From the NCBI GenBank assembly GCA_024529925.1, contig JAFEUB010001484.1, positions 1 to 64,000 on the forward strand: 64,000 bases of DNA, given 5' to 3'. Below, in pieces: positions 22,837 through 35,274 of this stretch. This stretch comes from Ophthalmolycus amberensis (lineage: Eukaryota > Chordata > Actinopteri > Perciformes > Zoarcidae). Numbering within the stretch: the stretch's first letter is position 1; each line of letters begins with the position of its first letter. The translations under genes were made by a program, and so were the position numbers. The notes beneath the pieces are model-generated. The model saw only the letters and a list, made by a program, of their open reading frames with translations, was not told the origin of the DNA and searched no databases.

Positions 22837-25800
22837 ATGGTGTTGCATATACTACAATGGAATGCCAGAAGTCTAATTGCAAATAGGCAAGAATTCAAGA
22901 AGGTTGTAGCTGATCTGACAGTTACACCAGATGTTATTTGCATTCAAGAAACTTGGTTAAAACCTCAATTGGACTTTGTCATTTCAGGATTCAGCTCTGT
23001 CAGATGTGATAGAATTGGAAAACAAGGTGGAGGGTGTGTAACATTTATCAAGGATAACTTAGCATATAGAAAGAATGATGTTCCAGGACAGTATGAATGT
23101 ATTATGATAGAAGTATGTAGTCCAAGAGGAGATATAAAGTTAGTGAACTTCTATAATCCTTGTAAAAAGCTATCTCTGGAAATGTTTCACGAGATATCAG
23201 GAAATATTGGGAAAAGAGAAATTTGGTGTGGAGATTTTAATGCTCACACTACATTACGGGGAAGTGAGGTCACTGATACCAACGGAGGGGTAGTTGAAGA
23301 ATTTATAGAGGAGAGATCATTAATTTGTCTTAATGATGGAAGCAGTACCAGGGTAGATGTTACTCGAAACTCAGTATCCTGCTTAGATCTTACATTAGTC
23401 TCAGGAAATATGAGTAATTTCTGTGAATGGAATACAATGAATGAATCTAATATAGGGAGTGATCACTATCCTATATGGTGCTCATTCAATTGTGATATCT
23501 TTACTCAGAAGGGTAATATAATAGAAAGATGGTGTTTTCCTAAAGCTAACTGGGGAAAATTTAAAGAATGTTGTAGGAAGTCATGTGAAGAAATATCTAT
23601 TGAGAATAATGTGGACAGCTGTTCGAGAGCAGTGACCGCTATGATTATTGGTGCTGCATCAATATGCATTCCTAAGAGTAAGGTGAATGGGAAAAAGAAA
23701 ATGGTTCCATGGTGGAATGAGGAATGTAAAAATGCCATTAAAGAAAGAAATCGTGCCTACAGAAAGTTAAGAAGTCTTTTGACCCAAGATAATCTGATCG
23801 ATTATCAAAGAAAGAGAGCGGTAGTACGGAAAGTTATTAAGTCATCAAAGAGGAATGCATGGAGGCAATTCTGTTCAGCTATTGGAAGAGAAATAGAGTT
23901 ACGTGATGTTTGGGCGATGATCAAAAAGATCAGTGGGAAAAGAAAATCAATTAAAATCCCAGTTTTGATAGACGGAGAATATCGGGCAATTACAAATGAG
24001 GAGAAAGCTGCGTTATTGGGGAAGAAGTTTGCAAATGTTCATAGCGGAAGTCATTTACATGAGAGGCACAGACAGAGAAAAGAAGAAATTTTAGCAGCAC
24101 ATACAGAAGTTAGAAAGAAAAAGGGCAATGAAGGAACACCCCTTGATATGGAGTTTTCAATACAGGAGCTGAAAACAGCGTTGGAGGGAAGTGGGTATAC
24201 TGCTCCAGGTCAAGACCAACTATGCTACGCTATGTTTAGACAATTACCAGAAGAAGCCTTGGAAATTATTTGTAAATTGTTTAATATGATTTGGAGGGAA
24301 GGTGTAATGCCAAGCAGCTGGAAGAGTGCTTTGATTCTACCTTTTGGTAAACCTGGTAAAGACCTAGCGAATGCTGGCAATTATAGACCAATAGAACTGA
24401 CATCTCATTTGTGCAAGTGGATGGAAAAGATCATCACGAGCAGATTAACTTATTTTATAGAGCAAAGGGGCTTGCTAAATAAATCGCAGAATGGCTTTCG
24501 TAAAGGTAGATCGACACTTGACGCATTGATAAAAGTTAGCAACGAGGCAGAGAAAGCAATAAGTATGAAGGAGATTATGGCTATAGTCTATTTTGATACA
24601 GAGAAAGCATATGACTCCATGTGGAGAGAGGGCCTATTGATTAAAATGCATAAAATAGGTATTAGTGGAAGGATGTATAACTGGATATTGGATTTTTTGT
24701 CTGGTCGATCATTCAAGGTAAAAGTTGGAGATGCCGTGTCTGAAGAATTTACTATAGTAAATGGGATCCCCCAAGGTAGTGTTATTAGCCCTATATTATT
24801 TAATATTATGATAAATGACGTCTTTATGGACATTGACAGAGATATTGGCTCCTTGCTATATGCTGATGATGGAGCAATTTGGAAAAGGGGAAGAAATATT
24901 AGACATGTGATCAGTAAAATTCAAAAGGCTATAATCAATGTTGAAAAGTGGTCGTATGACTGGGGGTTTAAGATGTCTGTTGATAAGTCTTGCTACATGC
25001 TATTTACCAGAAAGAGAAATATAAGCAATACTCATCTGAAATTATATGGACAAAGTATGGAGAGGGTGACAGAGTTTAAATATTTAGGCTTATGGTTTGA
25101 TGAAAAATGTTTGTGGAGAACTCATATTAGGCATATTGAAACTAAATGTAAAAAGGTGCTCAATGTTATGAGAGCAGTTTCTGGACATCAATGGGGAGCA
25201 GATAAACGGTCACTAATGGACATCTATAGGGCTATTATACGAGCATGTATAGATTATGGATGTATGGTTTATGGAACAGCTGCCAAGAGTACATTACAAG
25301 CATTAGATAGAATTCAGTTCAGAGCTCTAAGACTTAGTATAGGTGCAATTAAATCTACCCCAAACAACGCACTTCTGGTAGAAGCTGACGAACTGCCATT
25401 AAGCCTAAGACGAGCAAAACTAGCTCTGGCATATTGGGTGAAGTTAAAGGGATCTGCAGAGGAACTTCCCGTAACAAATGTGCTGTATGAATGCTGGGAA
25501 TACACCCAAAGTAAAGGCAAAGGGTTTGGTTGGACAATCAGTGCAATAGCCAAAGAATACGGGTTAACTGGGTTAGAGTATGGGCCCAATGTAATATGGG
25601 GAAATGTTCCTCCGTGGATACTACCAGTGCACAATGTGGATTTAACACTCATAGAAGAGAGGAAAAAATGGATGGAAAGAAAATTGTATGACATTGGACA
25701 TCAGACTCAAGTATACATCAATAATAATTATTATAACTATATGCAGATTTATACAGATGGATCTAAAGATAACGGGAATGGACACGTGGGATCAGGGGTA

Positions 25801-26604
25801 TTCATACCAGAATTTAGTGTGACAATATGCAAACGAATTAATGACAGATTGTCTGTCTTTACAGCTGAAATTATTGCAATAATCTTGGGACTGCAATGGG
25901 TAGAAGAGGTCAGGCCTGAGAGAGTGGTCATCTGTTCAGATTCTGCTGTAGCTTTAAACAGCCTGAAGACAAAACAAACAATTAGAGAGGATTTAGTGAT
26001 GGAAATATCTCTGATAATGTTGAGACTTCAAAGACTGGGAATTAATGTTCAATTTTGCTGGGTTCCTGCTCATGTAGGTGTGGAGGGCAATGAGAGAGCA
26101 GATATGATTGCAAAGAGAGCACTAACACTAAAAGAAGAGGAGACATTGAAAATTCCTTTTGGAAAGGGGGAAGCTAAAGCATTAATAAGAGAGGCAGGAC
26201 GGGAGTTATGGCAGAAGAAGTGGGACAACGATAACAAAGGAAGACATTATTATAACATTCAGAAATCCATAAATGTGAAGACATACAAAGGGAAGTATAG
26301 AAGAGAGGAGGTCATAATATCAAGGTTAAGGTTCGGACATACAGGACTTAACTCAACTCTGTATTTAATGGCAAAAATGGACTCAGATAAGTGCACTATT
26401 TGTAATGTTACTGAAGACGTGGAGCATGTTATCCTGAAATGTCAAAGATACAATTCAGACAGGAACATCTTGAAGCAAAAAATATGTCAGTTGGGACGGA
26501 AGTGGAGTTTGGAGGGAGTTCTGGCAGTGGACGGAGAATGGCGAGAGTGCTGCAGAGCACTGTTGCGATTTCTTAAAGAAACGGGATTAGACCGTAGGAT
26601 TTAG
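22837..26604 (+). CDS. LINE copy 2 ORF2: endonuclease - reverse transcriptase - RNase H, intact
   Basis: Open frame of 1,255 residues from MVLHILQWNAR; an in-frame ATG 11 codons earlier overlaps the end of ORF1 and is less likely. The protein would nick target DNA, prime reverse transcription there (target-primed reverse transcription) and remove RNA with its RNase H. All expected motifs are present: GDFNAH and GSDHYPIW (endonuclease), NGIPQGSVISPILF and LLYADDGAIW (RT), YTDGSK and CSDSAVAL and WVPAHVGVEGNERAD (RNase H), and the terminal CTICNVTEDVEHVILKC. Length fits a full I-type ORF2. Where copies 1 and 3 have a TGA between RT and RNase H this copy has GGA. One unusual change is PIELTSH where the others have PIALTSH. 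Confidence 0.92.
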   Translation: MVLHILQWNARSLIANRQEFKKVVADLTVTPDVICIQETWLKPQLDFVISGFSSVRCDRIGKQGGGCVTFIKDNLAYRKNDVPGQYECIMIEVCSPRGDIKLVNFYNPCKKLSLEMFHEISGNIGKREIWCGDFNAHTTLRGSEVTDTNGGVVEEFIEERSLICLNDGSSTRVDVTRNSVSCLDLTLVSGNMSNFCEWNTMNESNIGSDHYPIWCSFNCDIFTQKGNIIERWCFPKANWGKFKECCRKSCEEISIENNVDSCSRAVTAMIIGAASICIPKSKVNGKKKMVPWWNEECKNAIKERNRAYRKLRSLLTQDNLIDYQRKRAVVRKVIKSSKRNAWRQFCSAIGREIELRDVWAMIKKISGKRKSIKIPVLIDGEYRAITNEEKAALLGKKFANVHSGSHLHERHRQRKEEILAAHTEVRKKKGNEGTPLDMEFSIQELKTALEGSGYTAPGQDQLCYAMFRQLPEEALEIICKLFNMIWREGVMPSSWKSALILPFGKPGKDLANAGNYRPIELTSHLCKWMEKIITSRLTYFIEQRGLLNKSQNGFRKGRSTLDALIKVSNEAEKAISMKEIMAIVYFDTEKAYDSMWREGLLIKMHKIGISGRMYNWILDFLSGRSFKVKVGDAVSEEFTIVNGIPQGSVISPILFNIMINDVFMDIDRDIGSLLYADDGAIWKRGRNIRHVISKIQKAIINVEKWSYDWGFKMSVDKSCYMLFTRKRNISNTHLKLYGQSMERVTEFKYLGLWFDEKCLWRTHIRHIETKCKKVLNVMRAVSGHQWGADKRSLMDIYRAIIRACIDYGCMVYGTAAKSTLQALDRIQFRALRLSIGAIKSTPNNALLVEADELPLSLRRAKLALAYWVKLKGSAEELPVTNVLYECWEYTQSKGKGFGWTISAIAKEYGLTGLEYGPNVIWGNVPPWILPVHNVDLTLIEERKKWMERKLYDIGHQTQVYINNNYYNYMQIYTDGSKDNGNGHVGSGVFIPEFSVTICKRINDRLSVFTAEIIAIILGLQWVEEVRPERVVICSDSAVALNSLKTKQTIREDLVMEISLIMLRLQRLGINVQFCWVPAHVGVEGNERADMIAKRALTLKEEETLKIPFGKGEAKALIREAGRELWQKKWDNDNKGRHYYNIQKSINVKTYKGKYRREEVIISRLRFGHTGLNSTLYLMAKMDSDKCTICNVTEDVEHVILKCQRYNSDRNILKQKICQLGRKWSLEGVLAVDGEWRECCRALLRFLKETGLDRRI

Positions 26605-26883
26605 TTGGAAAACAGTGAAGAAAAGGTTACCCTGAAACTGCACACTCCGGTACAGTAGGTGGCGGTATGCACCTATACAAGTTGGTTGCGACCCGCCAAT
26701 CAAATTTAAAGAAGAAGAAGAAGAAAGTAACTCGCTTACACAGTCGGATCTTAACAGTGTGACATCCAGCGGAAGTAAACAACACAGCCGCTTGCAGCGT
26801 TCGCTGCTCGTACTGTGGAGTTGGCTGGAAAACGATATCGTAGTCGTTGCGGAGGTAATTATTCCAGTTGAGAGTAAACAACA

Positions 26884-27055
26884 ATGTCGTCAGTTGAGTA
26901 TTTGAGAGAGTTTGTCAACGAGCGACTATCTGCTGCTGCTGAAGAAATATTCAGAGTTTTTGAAAAAACTATCTTCGAGTACGAGGAAGAGATCGACCGT
27001 CAGAGCAGACTGTTGGATATCGTTTGGAAACCTGTAATAAAGTTGCACAGGATAG
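26884..27055 (+). CDS. ZNF gene 3, exon 1
   Basis: Same 57-codon module as gene 1 exon 1, with donor ATAG|GTTTGT in phase 1 and the conserved leader upstream adjoining the LINE tail. The next exon begins at 27,878 after an intron of about 0.82 kb with nothing else in it. Confidence 0.8.
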
Positions 27056-27877
27056 GTTTGTACAACTTCATCATTGTAATACCACTAAACAGAGGAATTC
27101 CATTTAATCCAAATTGTTTAAATGTGTACTGGTATTAATCAATGCTGCGTTCACGTGGATTCAGGCAGATGGTAGACAGCAAACCAGATATTTTTCCCAT
27201 GATGGAATAAGATATATTTGATACAACTATTTAGTGACTACTGTTTTATTTAATTATTCACAGACTGTAGCGTTATATAGCTAAAACTGTGATTTATCTT
27301 GTAGCATCCCGGCTGAATAATGGTCTGTAGTCTTGAACTGATGGTCCATTAGTCTTTAATGAATCACACCTTGAACACACCGTAAGAACTTGTGCCTATA
27401 TCGGCCAGGTGCTAAAATAATAAAACCGTATCCATCTTCCTTGTTAAATCACTTTTCCGTCCCCTTAGTGCCTTTTCTAACGGCTTTCTCACGGCTTCTT
27501 ACTTCCGGTTTATACCTTCAAAATAAAAGCGCAACAGGAAATGCACGAACTGCAGTGACAAAACGTCAAAAATAAGACATAAAAAAAGGAACAATCTATT
27601 TAAATACACTACACATTCTCAGAGGTCCTTTACAATCTTAATAATCGATTGCAAACTTAAGCAACTATCTCCAGTGTGAGGGAGCTACGTAACATTCGGT
27701 TCTATTTATTCCAATACTGATCCCGGTATTCTCTTCCGGGTTCACCTAATTTACCGTCCTCGTCCACTGTCATGATATCTGGTGTGCTGTATGCCTGGTT
27801 TCATGTGAATGCACTGTTTGCATTTTTCCTTCAACATCACAGTCGTATCCTATTTATGTTGCTCTCTGTCCCTCCAG

Positions 27878-29331
27878 AGCTCCCACAGCAACATGTCTGT
27901 AAGGAGGAGGAGGTTCTCTCCGACCAGCATCTCTGTATTCAGGAGAGGAACTCCAGTCTGGACCAAGAGGACCCAGATCCTCCACAGATCAAAGAGGAAC
28001 AGGAGGAACTCTGCACCAGTCAGGAGGGAGAGCAGCTTGAGCTGAAGCAGGAGACTGAGACCTTCATGTTGACTCCTGATGAGGAAAGTAACCACACTGA
28101 CCCAGAACCAACAAGAGACCCCCAGCTCCTCTCCAACAACTCTCATGTAGCTGAGAGCCAAGATCAGAAAGGAAGCGAGCATGAAGACTCAGAATCAACT
28201 AGCGATTCAGAGCCAGAACCAAAGAAAAGACAACAGAAAAACAGAAGTCACTGTAACGATATTACCAACTTGTCAAAGACTTACAGTGATCCTCAAACAG
28301 GTAAAGCACTTTTACAATGTGACACGTGTGGAGAAGCTTTCAAGTTCAGGTCGCATTTCGACAAACACCTGAGAACCCACTCAGATGAGAAGTCACATTC
28401 TTGCAGCTTCTGTGAGAAAAGATTCAGTAAGATATCCTCATTGAAGACTCATCAAAAAATCCACACAAGTGACAAGCCGTATTCTTGCGAAACATGTGGA
28501 AAAGATTTCAGACGAAGATGTGACATGTTGGTTCACATGAGAACACACACAGGTGAGAAGCCGTGTTCTTGCAAAACATGTGGAAAAGATTTCAGACGAA
28601 GATGTGACATGTTGGTTCACATGAGAACACACACAGGTGAGAAGCCGTGTTCTTGCAAAACATGTGGAAAAGATTTTCGATGTAGTAGTCACTTGATGGT
28701 CCACATGAGAACACACACAGGTGAGAAGCCGTATTCTTGCAAAACATGTGGAAAAGATTTCAGACGAAGATGTGACATGTTGGTTCACATGAGAACACAC
28801 ACAGGTGAGAAGCCGTGTTCTTGCAAAACATGTGGAAAAGATTTCAGACGAAGATGTGACATGTTGGTTCACATGAGAACACACACAGGTGAGAAGCCGT
28901 ATTCTTGCAAAACATGTGGAAAAGATTTTGGACGTAGTAGTCACTTGATAGAACACATGAGAACACACACAGGTGAGAAGCCATATTCTTGCAAAACATG
29001 TGGAAAAGATTTCAGACAAAGATGTGACATGTTGGTTCACATGAGAACACACACAGGTGAGAAGCCGTATTCTTGCAAAACATGTGGAAAAGATTTTCGA
29101 CGTAGTAGTCACTTGATGGTCCACATGAGAACACACACAGGTGAGAAGCCGTATTCTTGCAAAACATGTGGAAAAGATTTTGGACGTAGTAGTCACTTGA
29201 TGGTACCACATGAGAACACACACAGGTGAGAAGCCGTGTTCTTGCAAAACATGTGGACAAGAGTTCAGACTTAGAGGTGCCATGTTGGTTCACATGACAA
29301 GAGCCCACACTGGGGAGGAGCTGCACCTCTG
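27878..29331 (+). pseudogene. ZNF gene 3, exon 2: 10 fingers, then frameshift in finger 11
   Basis: Open from the acceptor to a stop at 29,227-29,229; with exon 1 this gives 507 residues. After the two divergent fingers come RRRCDM, RRRCDM, RCSSHLM, RRRCDM, RRRCDM, GRSSHLIEH, RQRCDM and RRSSHLM. The following finger (GRSSHLMV) has an extra A at about 29,205 (ggtaccacatg for ggtccacatg), which turns HMRTHTGEK into PHENTHR and stop. The terminal finger (RLRGAM) at 29,230-29,331 is now out of frame. Since ten complete fingers remain, the product could still bind DNA, so pseudogene status is not certain; a sequencing or assembly error is also possible. Confidence 0.8.
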
Positions 29332-29403
29332 AAAGACCTGCGGGAAGACATACTGTGATTGCCATCAATTGGCAAGGCATAAAAGATTGCATACAGACAA
29401 GTA

Positions 29404-30383
29404 GCCTTGTATTTGCAAAATACACGGGAGACAATTCAGTTCTTGTGTTCATAGTTCCTGCAAATGTTTGACCAATTCGATTTTTCTTTTGTTTTTAGAA
29501 TGTATTTACTTCAGTAATCTGACAACCAGTTACTGTCCCGTTTGTATTCTAACAATAAAGCGTTGGGAGGTGATGATGTAAGAATACCAGATTCACACTG
29601 AGGTCTAAAGCTTTACGTATATTCTGTTCATCAAGGCTGCAGATGTGTCTCACTGACCTCGAGAGTAAAAGTAGTCAGTGAAGAATAGTTATTCTACGAG
29701 TGTTATACCATGTGAGAGGTGTTTCAATGTTTCATCTCACTGGCTGTAGATTGTTAATTAATGATTTAATACCGTAGCTGATGGATCCTGATAGTTTGAT
29801 CAGTGGAGCTGCCTCATGTGAACAAGCTGTGGTGGAATGTAACTACATTTACCTAAATACTGTATTGATGTACAACGTTTTGTCCTCAGATGGCGAAGAT
29901 TTCATGGAAATACACATGAAATATTGAACATTAAAAAATCAATTTGAAGGTATTTGTACTTTGATTCTGCCTACTTTCATTGTATGTTACATATACTTTA
30001 CAGGCAAATATTGTACATTTTAGTCCACTACATTTATTTGACAGCTATAGTTATTTGCTGATTAAGACTTTTATAAACTAAAATGTATAGTGCATTAAAT
30101 ATGATCTCTTGTTAAATGATGTGTCAGTGTGTGAACTTAGTAAAAATGAAATGGCTCCACCATAACTATCTGCAAGAACAATATAACACTTATATATATG
30201 TAAAATATTTAAATAACACTCAGTCAATTAACAACCCGTTACTGTCCCTACCAGCTGTTGTAGCTATAGGCACATAGCTTTGACTTTTCTCTTATGGTGG
30301 ATGGTGAGAATTACAGGCTTTCACGTGTTTATCACGTTTTCCTTTTTATACAACACAGGGCTGGTGGGTAGGATATAATAAAT
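29404..30383 (+). other. 3' UTR and short spacer of odd unit 2
   Basis: Preceded by the in-frame relict finger at 29,332-29,403. It has the 17-bp block (29,523-29,539), an AATAAA polyadenylation signal near 29,555, and a tatatatatg stretch near 30,190 that unit 1 lacks but unit 3 shares. No gene seen. Confidence 0.6.
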
Positions 30384-30666
30384 ATGGTGTTTCAAACCCC
30401 CGTGCAGTAAGCGGCGGTATGCACCTGCTATCAGCTTGATATCCATTATTCAAACGATTCAAAACCGAGAGACGAAGGAGCACAATATAAAAAAAGCGGA
30501 ACGAAAAAAAGTAACTCGCTTACACAGTCGGATCTTAACAGTGTGACATCCAGCGGAAGTAAACAACACAGCCGCTTGCAGCGTTCGCTGCTCGTACTGT
30601 GGAGTTGGCTGGAAAACGATATCGTAGTCGTTGCGGAGGTAATTATTCCAGTTGAGAGTAACAACA

Positions 30667-30838
30667 ATGTCGTCAGTTGAGTATTTGAGAGAGTTTGTCA
30701 ACGAGCGACTATCTGCTGCTGCTGAAGAAATATTCAGAGTTTTTGAAAAAACTATCTTCGAGTACGAGGAAGAGATCGACCGTCAGAGCAGACTGTTGGA
30801 TATCGTTTGGAAACCTGTAATAAAGTTACACAGGATAG
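30667..30838 (+). CDS. ZNF gene 4, exon 1
   Basis: Same module. I start at 30,667 (MSSVEY) for consistency with the paralogues; a one-base deletion in the leader (agagtaacaacaatg) opens an in-frame upstream ATG at 30,652 that would add MRVTT. Donor in phase 1 at 30,838/30,839; intron about 0.82 kb. Confidence 0.78.
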
Positions 30839-31659
30839 GTTTGTACAACTTCATCATTGTAATACCACTAAACAGAGGAATTCCATTTAATCCAAATTGT
30901 TTAAATGTGTACTGGTATTAATCAATGCTGCGTTCACGTGGATTCAGGCAGATGGTAGACAGCAAACCAGATATTTTTCCCATGATGGAATAAGATATAT
31001 TTGATACAACTATTTAGTGACTACTGTTTTATTTAATTATTCACAGACTGTAGCGTTATATAGCTAAAACTGTGATTTATCTTGTAGCATCCCGGCTGAA
31101 TAATGGTCTGTAGTCTTGAACTGATGGTCCATTAGTCTTTAATGAATCACACCTTGAACACACCGTAAGAACTTGTGCCTATATCGGCCAGGTGCTAAAA
31201 TAATAAAACCGTATCCATCTTCCTTGTTAAATCACTTTTTCCGTCCCCTTAGTGCCTTTTCTAACGGCTTTCTCACGGCTTCCTACTTCCGGTTTATACC
31301 TTCAAAATAAAAGCGCAACAGGAAATGCACGAACTGCAGTGACAAAACGTCAAAAATAAGACATAAAAAAGGAACAATCTATTTAAATACACTACACATT
31401 CTCAGAGGTCCTTTACAATCTTAATAATCGATTGCAAACTTAAGCAACTATCTCCAGTGTGAGGGAGCTACGTAACATTCGGTTCTATTTATTCCAATAC
31501 TGATCCGGTATTCTCTTCCGGGTTCACCTAATTTACCGTCCTCGTCCACTGTCATGATATCTGGTGTGCTGTATGCCTGGTTTCATGTGAATGCACTGTT
31601 TGCATTTTTCCTTCAACATCACAGTCGTATCCTATCTATGTTGCTCTCTGTCCCTCCAG

Positions 31660-32808
31660 AGCTCCCACAGCAACATGTCTGTAAGGAGGAGGAGGTTCTC
31701 TCCGACCAGCATCTCTGTATTCAGGAGAGGAACTCCAGTCTGGACCAAGAGGACCCAGATCCTCCACAGATCAAAGAGGAACAGGAGGAACTCTGCACCA
31801 GTCAGGAGGGAGAGCAGCTTGAGCTGAAGCAGGAGACTGAGACCTTCATGTTGACTCCTGATGAGGAAAGTAACCACACTGACCCAGAACCAACAAGAGA
31901 CCCCCAGCTCCTCTCCAACAACTCTCATGTAGCTGAGAGCCAAGATCAGAAAGGAAGCGAGCATGAAGACTCAGAATCAACTAGCGATTCAGAGCCAGAA
32001 CCAAAGAAAAGACAACAGAAAAACAGAAGTCACTGTAACGATATTACCAACTTGTCAAAGACTTACAGTGATCCTCAAACAGGTAAAGCACTTTTACAAT
32101 GTGACACGTGTGGAGAAGCTTTCAAGTTCAGGTCGCATTTCGACAAACACCTGAGAACCCACTCAGATGAGAAGTCACATTCTTGCAGCTTCTGTGAGAA
32201 AAGATTCAGTACGATATCCTCATTGAAGACTCATCAAAAAATCCACACAGGTGACAAGCCGTATTCTTGCGAAACATGTGGAAAAGATTTCAGACAAAGA
32301 GGTAACATGTTGGTTCACATGAGAACACACACAGGTGAGAAGCCGTGTTCTTGCAAAACATGTGGAAAAGATTTTGGACGTAGTAGTCACTTGATAGGTC
32401 CACATGAGAACACACACAGGTGAGAAGCCATATTCTTGCAAAACATGTGGAAAAGATTTTCGATGTCGTAGTCACTTGATAGACCACATGAGAACACACA
32501 CAGGTGAGAAGCCGTATTCTTGCAAAACATGTGGAAAAGATTTTCGATGTAGTAGTCACTTGATAGACCACATGAGAACACACACAGGTGAGAAGCCGTA
32601 TTCTTGCAAAACATGTGGAAAAGATTTTCGACATAGTAGTCACTTGATGGTCCACATGAGAACACACACAGGTGAGAAGCCGTATTCTTGCAAAACATGT
32701 GGAAAAGATTTCAGACTTAGAGGTGACATGTTGGTTCACATGACAAGAGCCCACACTGGGGAGGAGCCTGTACCTCTGAAAGACCTGCGGGAAGACATAC
32801 TGTGATTG
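31660..32808 (+). pseudogene. ZNF gene 4, exon 2: frameshifted in the fourth finger
   Basis: The first frame runs 31,660-32,423 (311 residues with exon 1): linker, two divergent fingers, RQRGNM, then GRSSHLIG, where an insertion near 32,396-32,400 again produces PHENTHR and stop, as in gene 3. The remaining fingers (RCRSHLIDH, RCSSHLIDH, RHSSHLMVH, RLRGDMLVH) are open in another frame at 32,404-32,805. A further one-base change near 32,767 alters the end to EEPVPLKDLREDIL, passing the ancestral stop out of frame. Only three full fingers would be translated, so the gene is probably inactive. Confidence 0.85.
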
Positions 32809-32819
32809 CCATCAATTGG

Positions 32820-34578
32820 CAAGGCATAAAAGATTGCATACAGACAAGTAGCCTTGTATTTGCAAAATACACGGGAGACAATTCAGTTCTTGTGTTCATA
32901 GTTCCTGCAAATGTTTGACCAATTCGATTTTTCTTTTGTTTTTAGAATGTATTTACTTCAGTAATCTGAGTAGATTGTGAACAGTGATGTTTAGGCTGAG
33001 AGCCTCTCTGTATTGGTGAGTCAGTCATTTTGTCATCAGTACAACAGACAACTTTTCTTTTTGTCTACGTTTCATTTATTTTGTATTTTTTATGTATCTT
33101 GTAATCGCATCAACTTGATGAAATTGTTTTGTGTTTTAGAGGTGGCACACAAACACAAATTGTAGATGTGTGCTACATGGTGCTGTGAAAGAATCAGCCT
33201 CAGCAATAGTGAGGAAAAGTGAATGAACAGTGAGGATCAGGGCTCAAAGGGAAGTGAGCAACGAAATGCCCTTTTTTGATCTCAGGTTTGTATTCTAACA
33301 ATAAAGCGTTGGGAGGTGATGATGTAAGAATACCAGATTCACACTGAGGTCTAAAGCTTTACGTATATTCTGTTCATCAAGGCTGCAGATGTGTCTCACT
33401 GACCTCGAGAGTAAAAGTAGTCAGTGAAGAATAGTTATTCTACGAGTGTTATACCATGTGAGAGGTGTTTCAATGTTTCATCTCACTGGCTGTAGATTGT
33501 TAATTAATGATTTAATACCGTAGCTGATGGATCCTGATAGTTTGATCAGTGGAGCTGCCTCATGTTGAACAAGCTGTGGTGGAATGTAACTACATTTACC
33601 TAAATACTGTATTGATGTACAACGTTTTGTGCTCAGATGGTGAAGATTTCATGGAAATGACACATGAAATATTGAACATTAAAAAATCAATTTGAAGGTA
33701 TTTGTACTTTGATTCTGCCTACTTTCATTGTATGTTACATATATTTTACAGGCAAATATTGTACTTTTTAGTCCACTACATTTATTTGACAGCTATAGTT
33801 ATTTGCTGATTAAGATTTTTACAAAATCTGTGGGGCTTTTATTTTGAAACGGGGGGAGGGGAAAAGTCCTCTAAAAATCTCTAAGACCTGACTGACTGTA
33901 TGTGAGAGAGACACACAGACATAAAGATAGAGAGCGAGAGACAGAGAGAGAGAGAGACAGACCGTTTGATGGAGTGAGGGAGACAGACAGACAGGAGGTC
34001 TAACGATCTTGCCCTGAATATCTCCAAGTCATGTGTGTCTGTGTTTATCAACTTCACTAATTAGCTCAATCAAAAACGCCTGTGTGCCTGCAGCCTTAAC
34101 GTGGAGATAAAGCTGTGAAACACCTGTCAAACAAATCCTCAAAACCCCCATAAGCGTAGCTCCTATTGCTCCGATATTAAAGCTGTAGAGGAAGGATGAC
34201 TTGAAGAACTGATCATGTGAAAATTGTGTCTGTAGTGTAAAAAATCTGGCTTCACTGGCGATCTAGAAACGGGGTACCGTGTTCTGTGGAAGATGTTCTT
34301 GAAGTAAGATTTAGCATTGGTCTCTATGGAGCAGATAGTTGGTTTTCCTCTCAATTAAAAGCTGTTGTGCCAAATGTGTAAATCTGTTGGATTCCACTCT
34401 CATTCCTCTAGACCAGCACACGATTAGCTAACTTTTTACCGAAAAAGAATGCATGAAGAGTGAAAATTGTGGAGTCAGTGGCAAAAGACAAATATTTTTT
34501 TCACAAGAATCTCAAGCTGCTCTTCACTCGAGCGGTGACATCACGCACTCTGAGCTGTGCAATACACACCCATTATAT
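32820..34578 (+). other. 3' UTR and long spacer of even unit 2
   Basis: Near-copy of 19,142-20,911, including the intron-like GTAGAT...CTCAG segment (about 32,968-33,285), AATAAA near 33,300 and a GA-rich microsatellite (about 33,905-33,990). It carries a few extra bases near 34,122-34,136 (cacctgtcaaacaaa). No gene seen. Confidence 0.6.
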
Positions 34579-35274
34579 AGTCAGAAAATTACTGAAAAAA
34601 TCATAAAAGTTCAAATGTGACAGTTCAAAAAGGATAACAGATCTATGGATCGGGGTCCATAGATCTGTCTCTATGGACCCCGAGTCTGCAATAAAGTCTA
34701 TCTATCCATAAAAGATATCAGAAAGGTTATAGCATACAATAATAGCTCATGGTTTTCTCAACATTTTAAAGTTGAAATGGTGTCTGTAGCTGAACGTATG
34801 AGGAAGAAGAAGGATTTGAAAGTTGAAGAAGTTGAGGAGGATTTGAAAACGTTCTCCATTCAAAAACAAATTTCAAAAAGCTTAAAGGTTAAAAACATAA
34901 AACGTCATAGCCGGCATGTCCTTAAACAGCTGGACATTTTGATAGTTGAACGGTTTCTGTAGCTTAAGAAATGTGGAAGGAGATACCTGCCAAAAAACGC
35001 TGAATCAGCATTCCAACAAATATGGTGTTTCAAACTCCAGTGCAGTAGGCGGCGGTATGCACCTGCTATCAGTTTGATATCTGCCATTCAAACCGAGAGA
35101 AGAAGAACTCCGTTCTAACCTAACTCAGCGGAAGGAGGGGGAGGATCGGAGCAAGAGGACGTCATCAGTGTGCGACGAGACCAGAGAAAGAAAGTTTGTT
35201 GGAAAAGTGGTGGAGTACGAGAAGAGAACAGAATTGTGTGGTTGAGCAACAACTGTACCGTGAATGCAGATATC

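Larger units (their letters stand above)
21450..26726 (+). mobile_element. I-superfamily LINE, copy 2 (ORF2 intact)
   Basis: Same element and same flanks as copy 1, ending in a GAA tail at about 26,710-26,726 joined to the ZNF3 promoter. ORF2 is a full open frame, but ORF1 has a nonsense codon and two frameshifts, so the copy could at most supply ORF2 protein in trans. Confidence 0.87.
20912..34578 (+). repeat. Higher-order tandem unit 2 (LINE + ZNF3 + ZNF4)
   Basis: Uninterrupted unit of about 13.67 kb without private transposon insertions, and therefore the best reference for the ancestral layout: long-spacer end, LINE copy 2, ZNF3, short spacer, ZNF4, long spacer. Confidence 0.9.
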
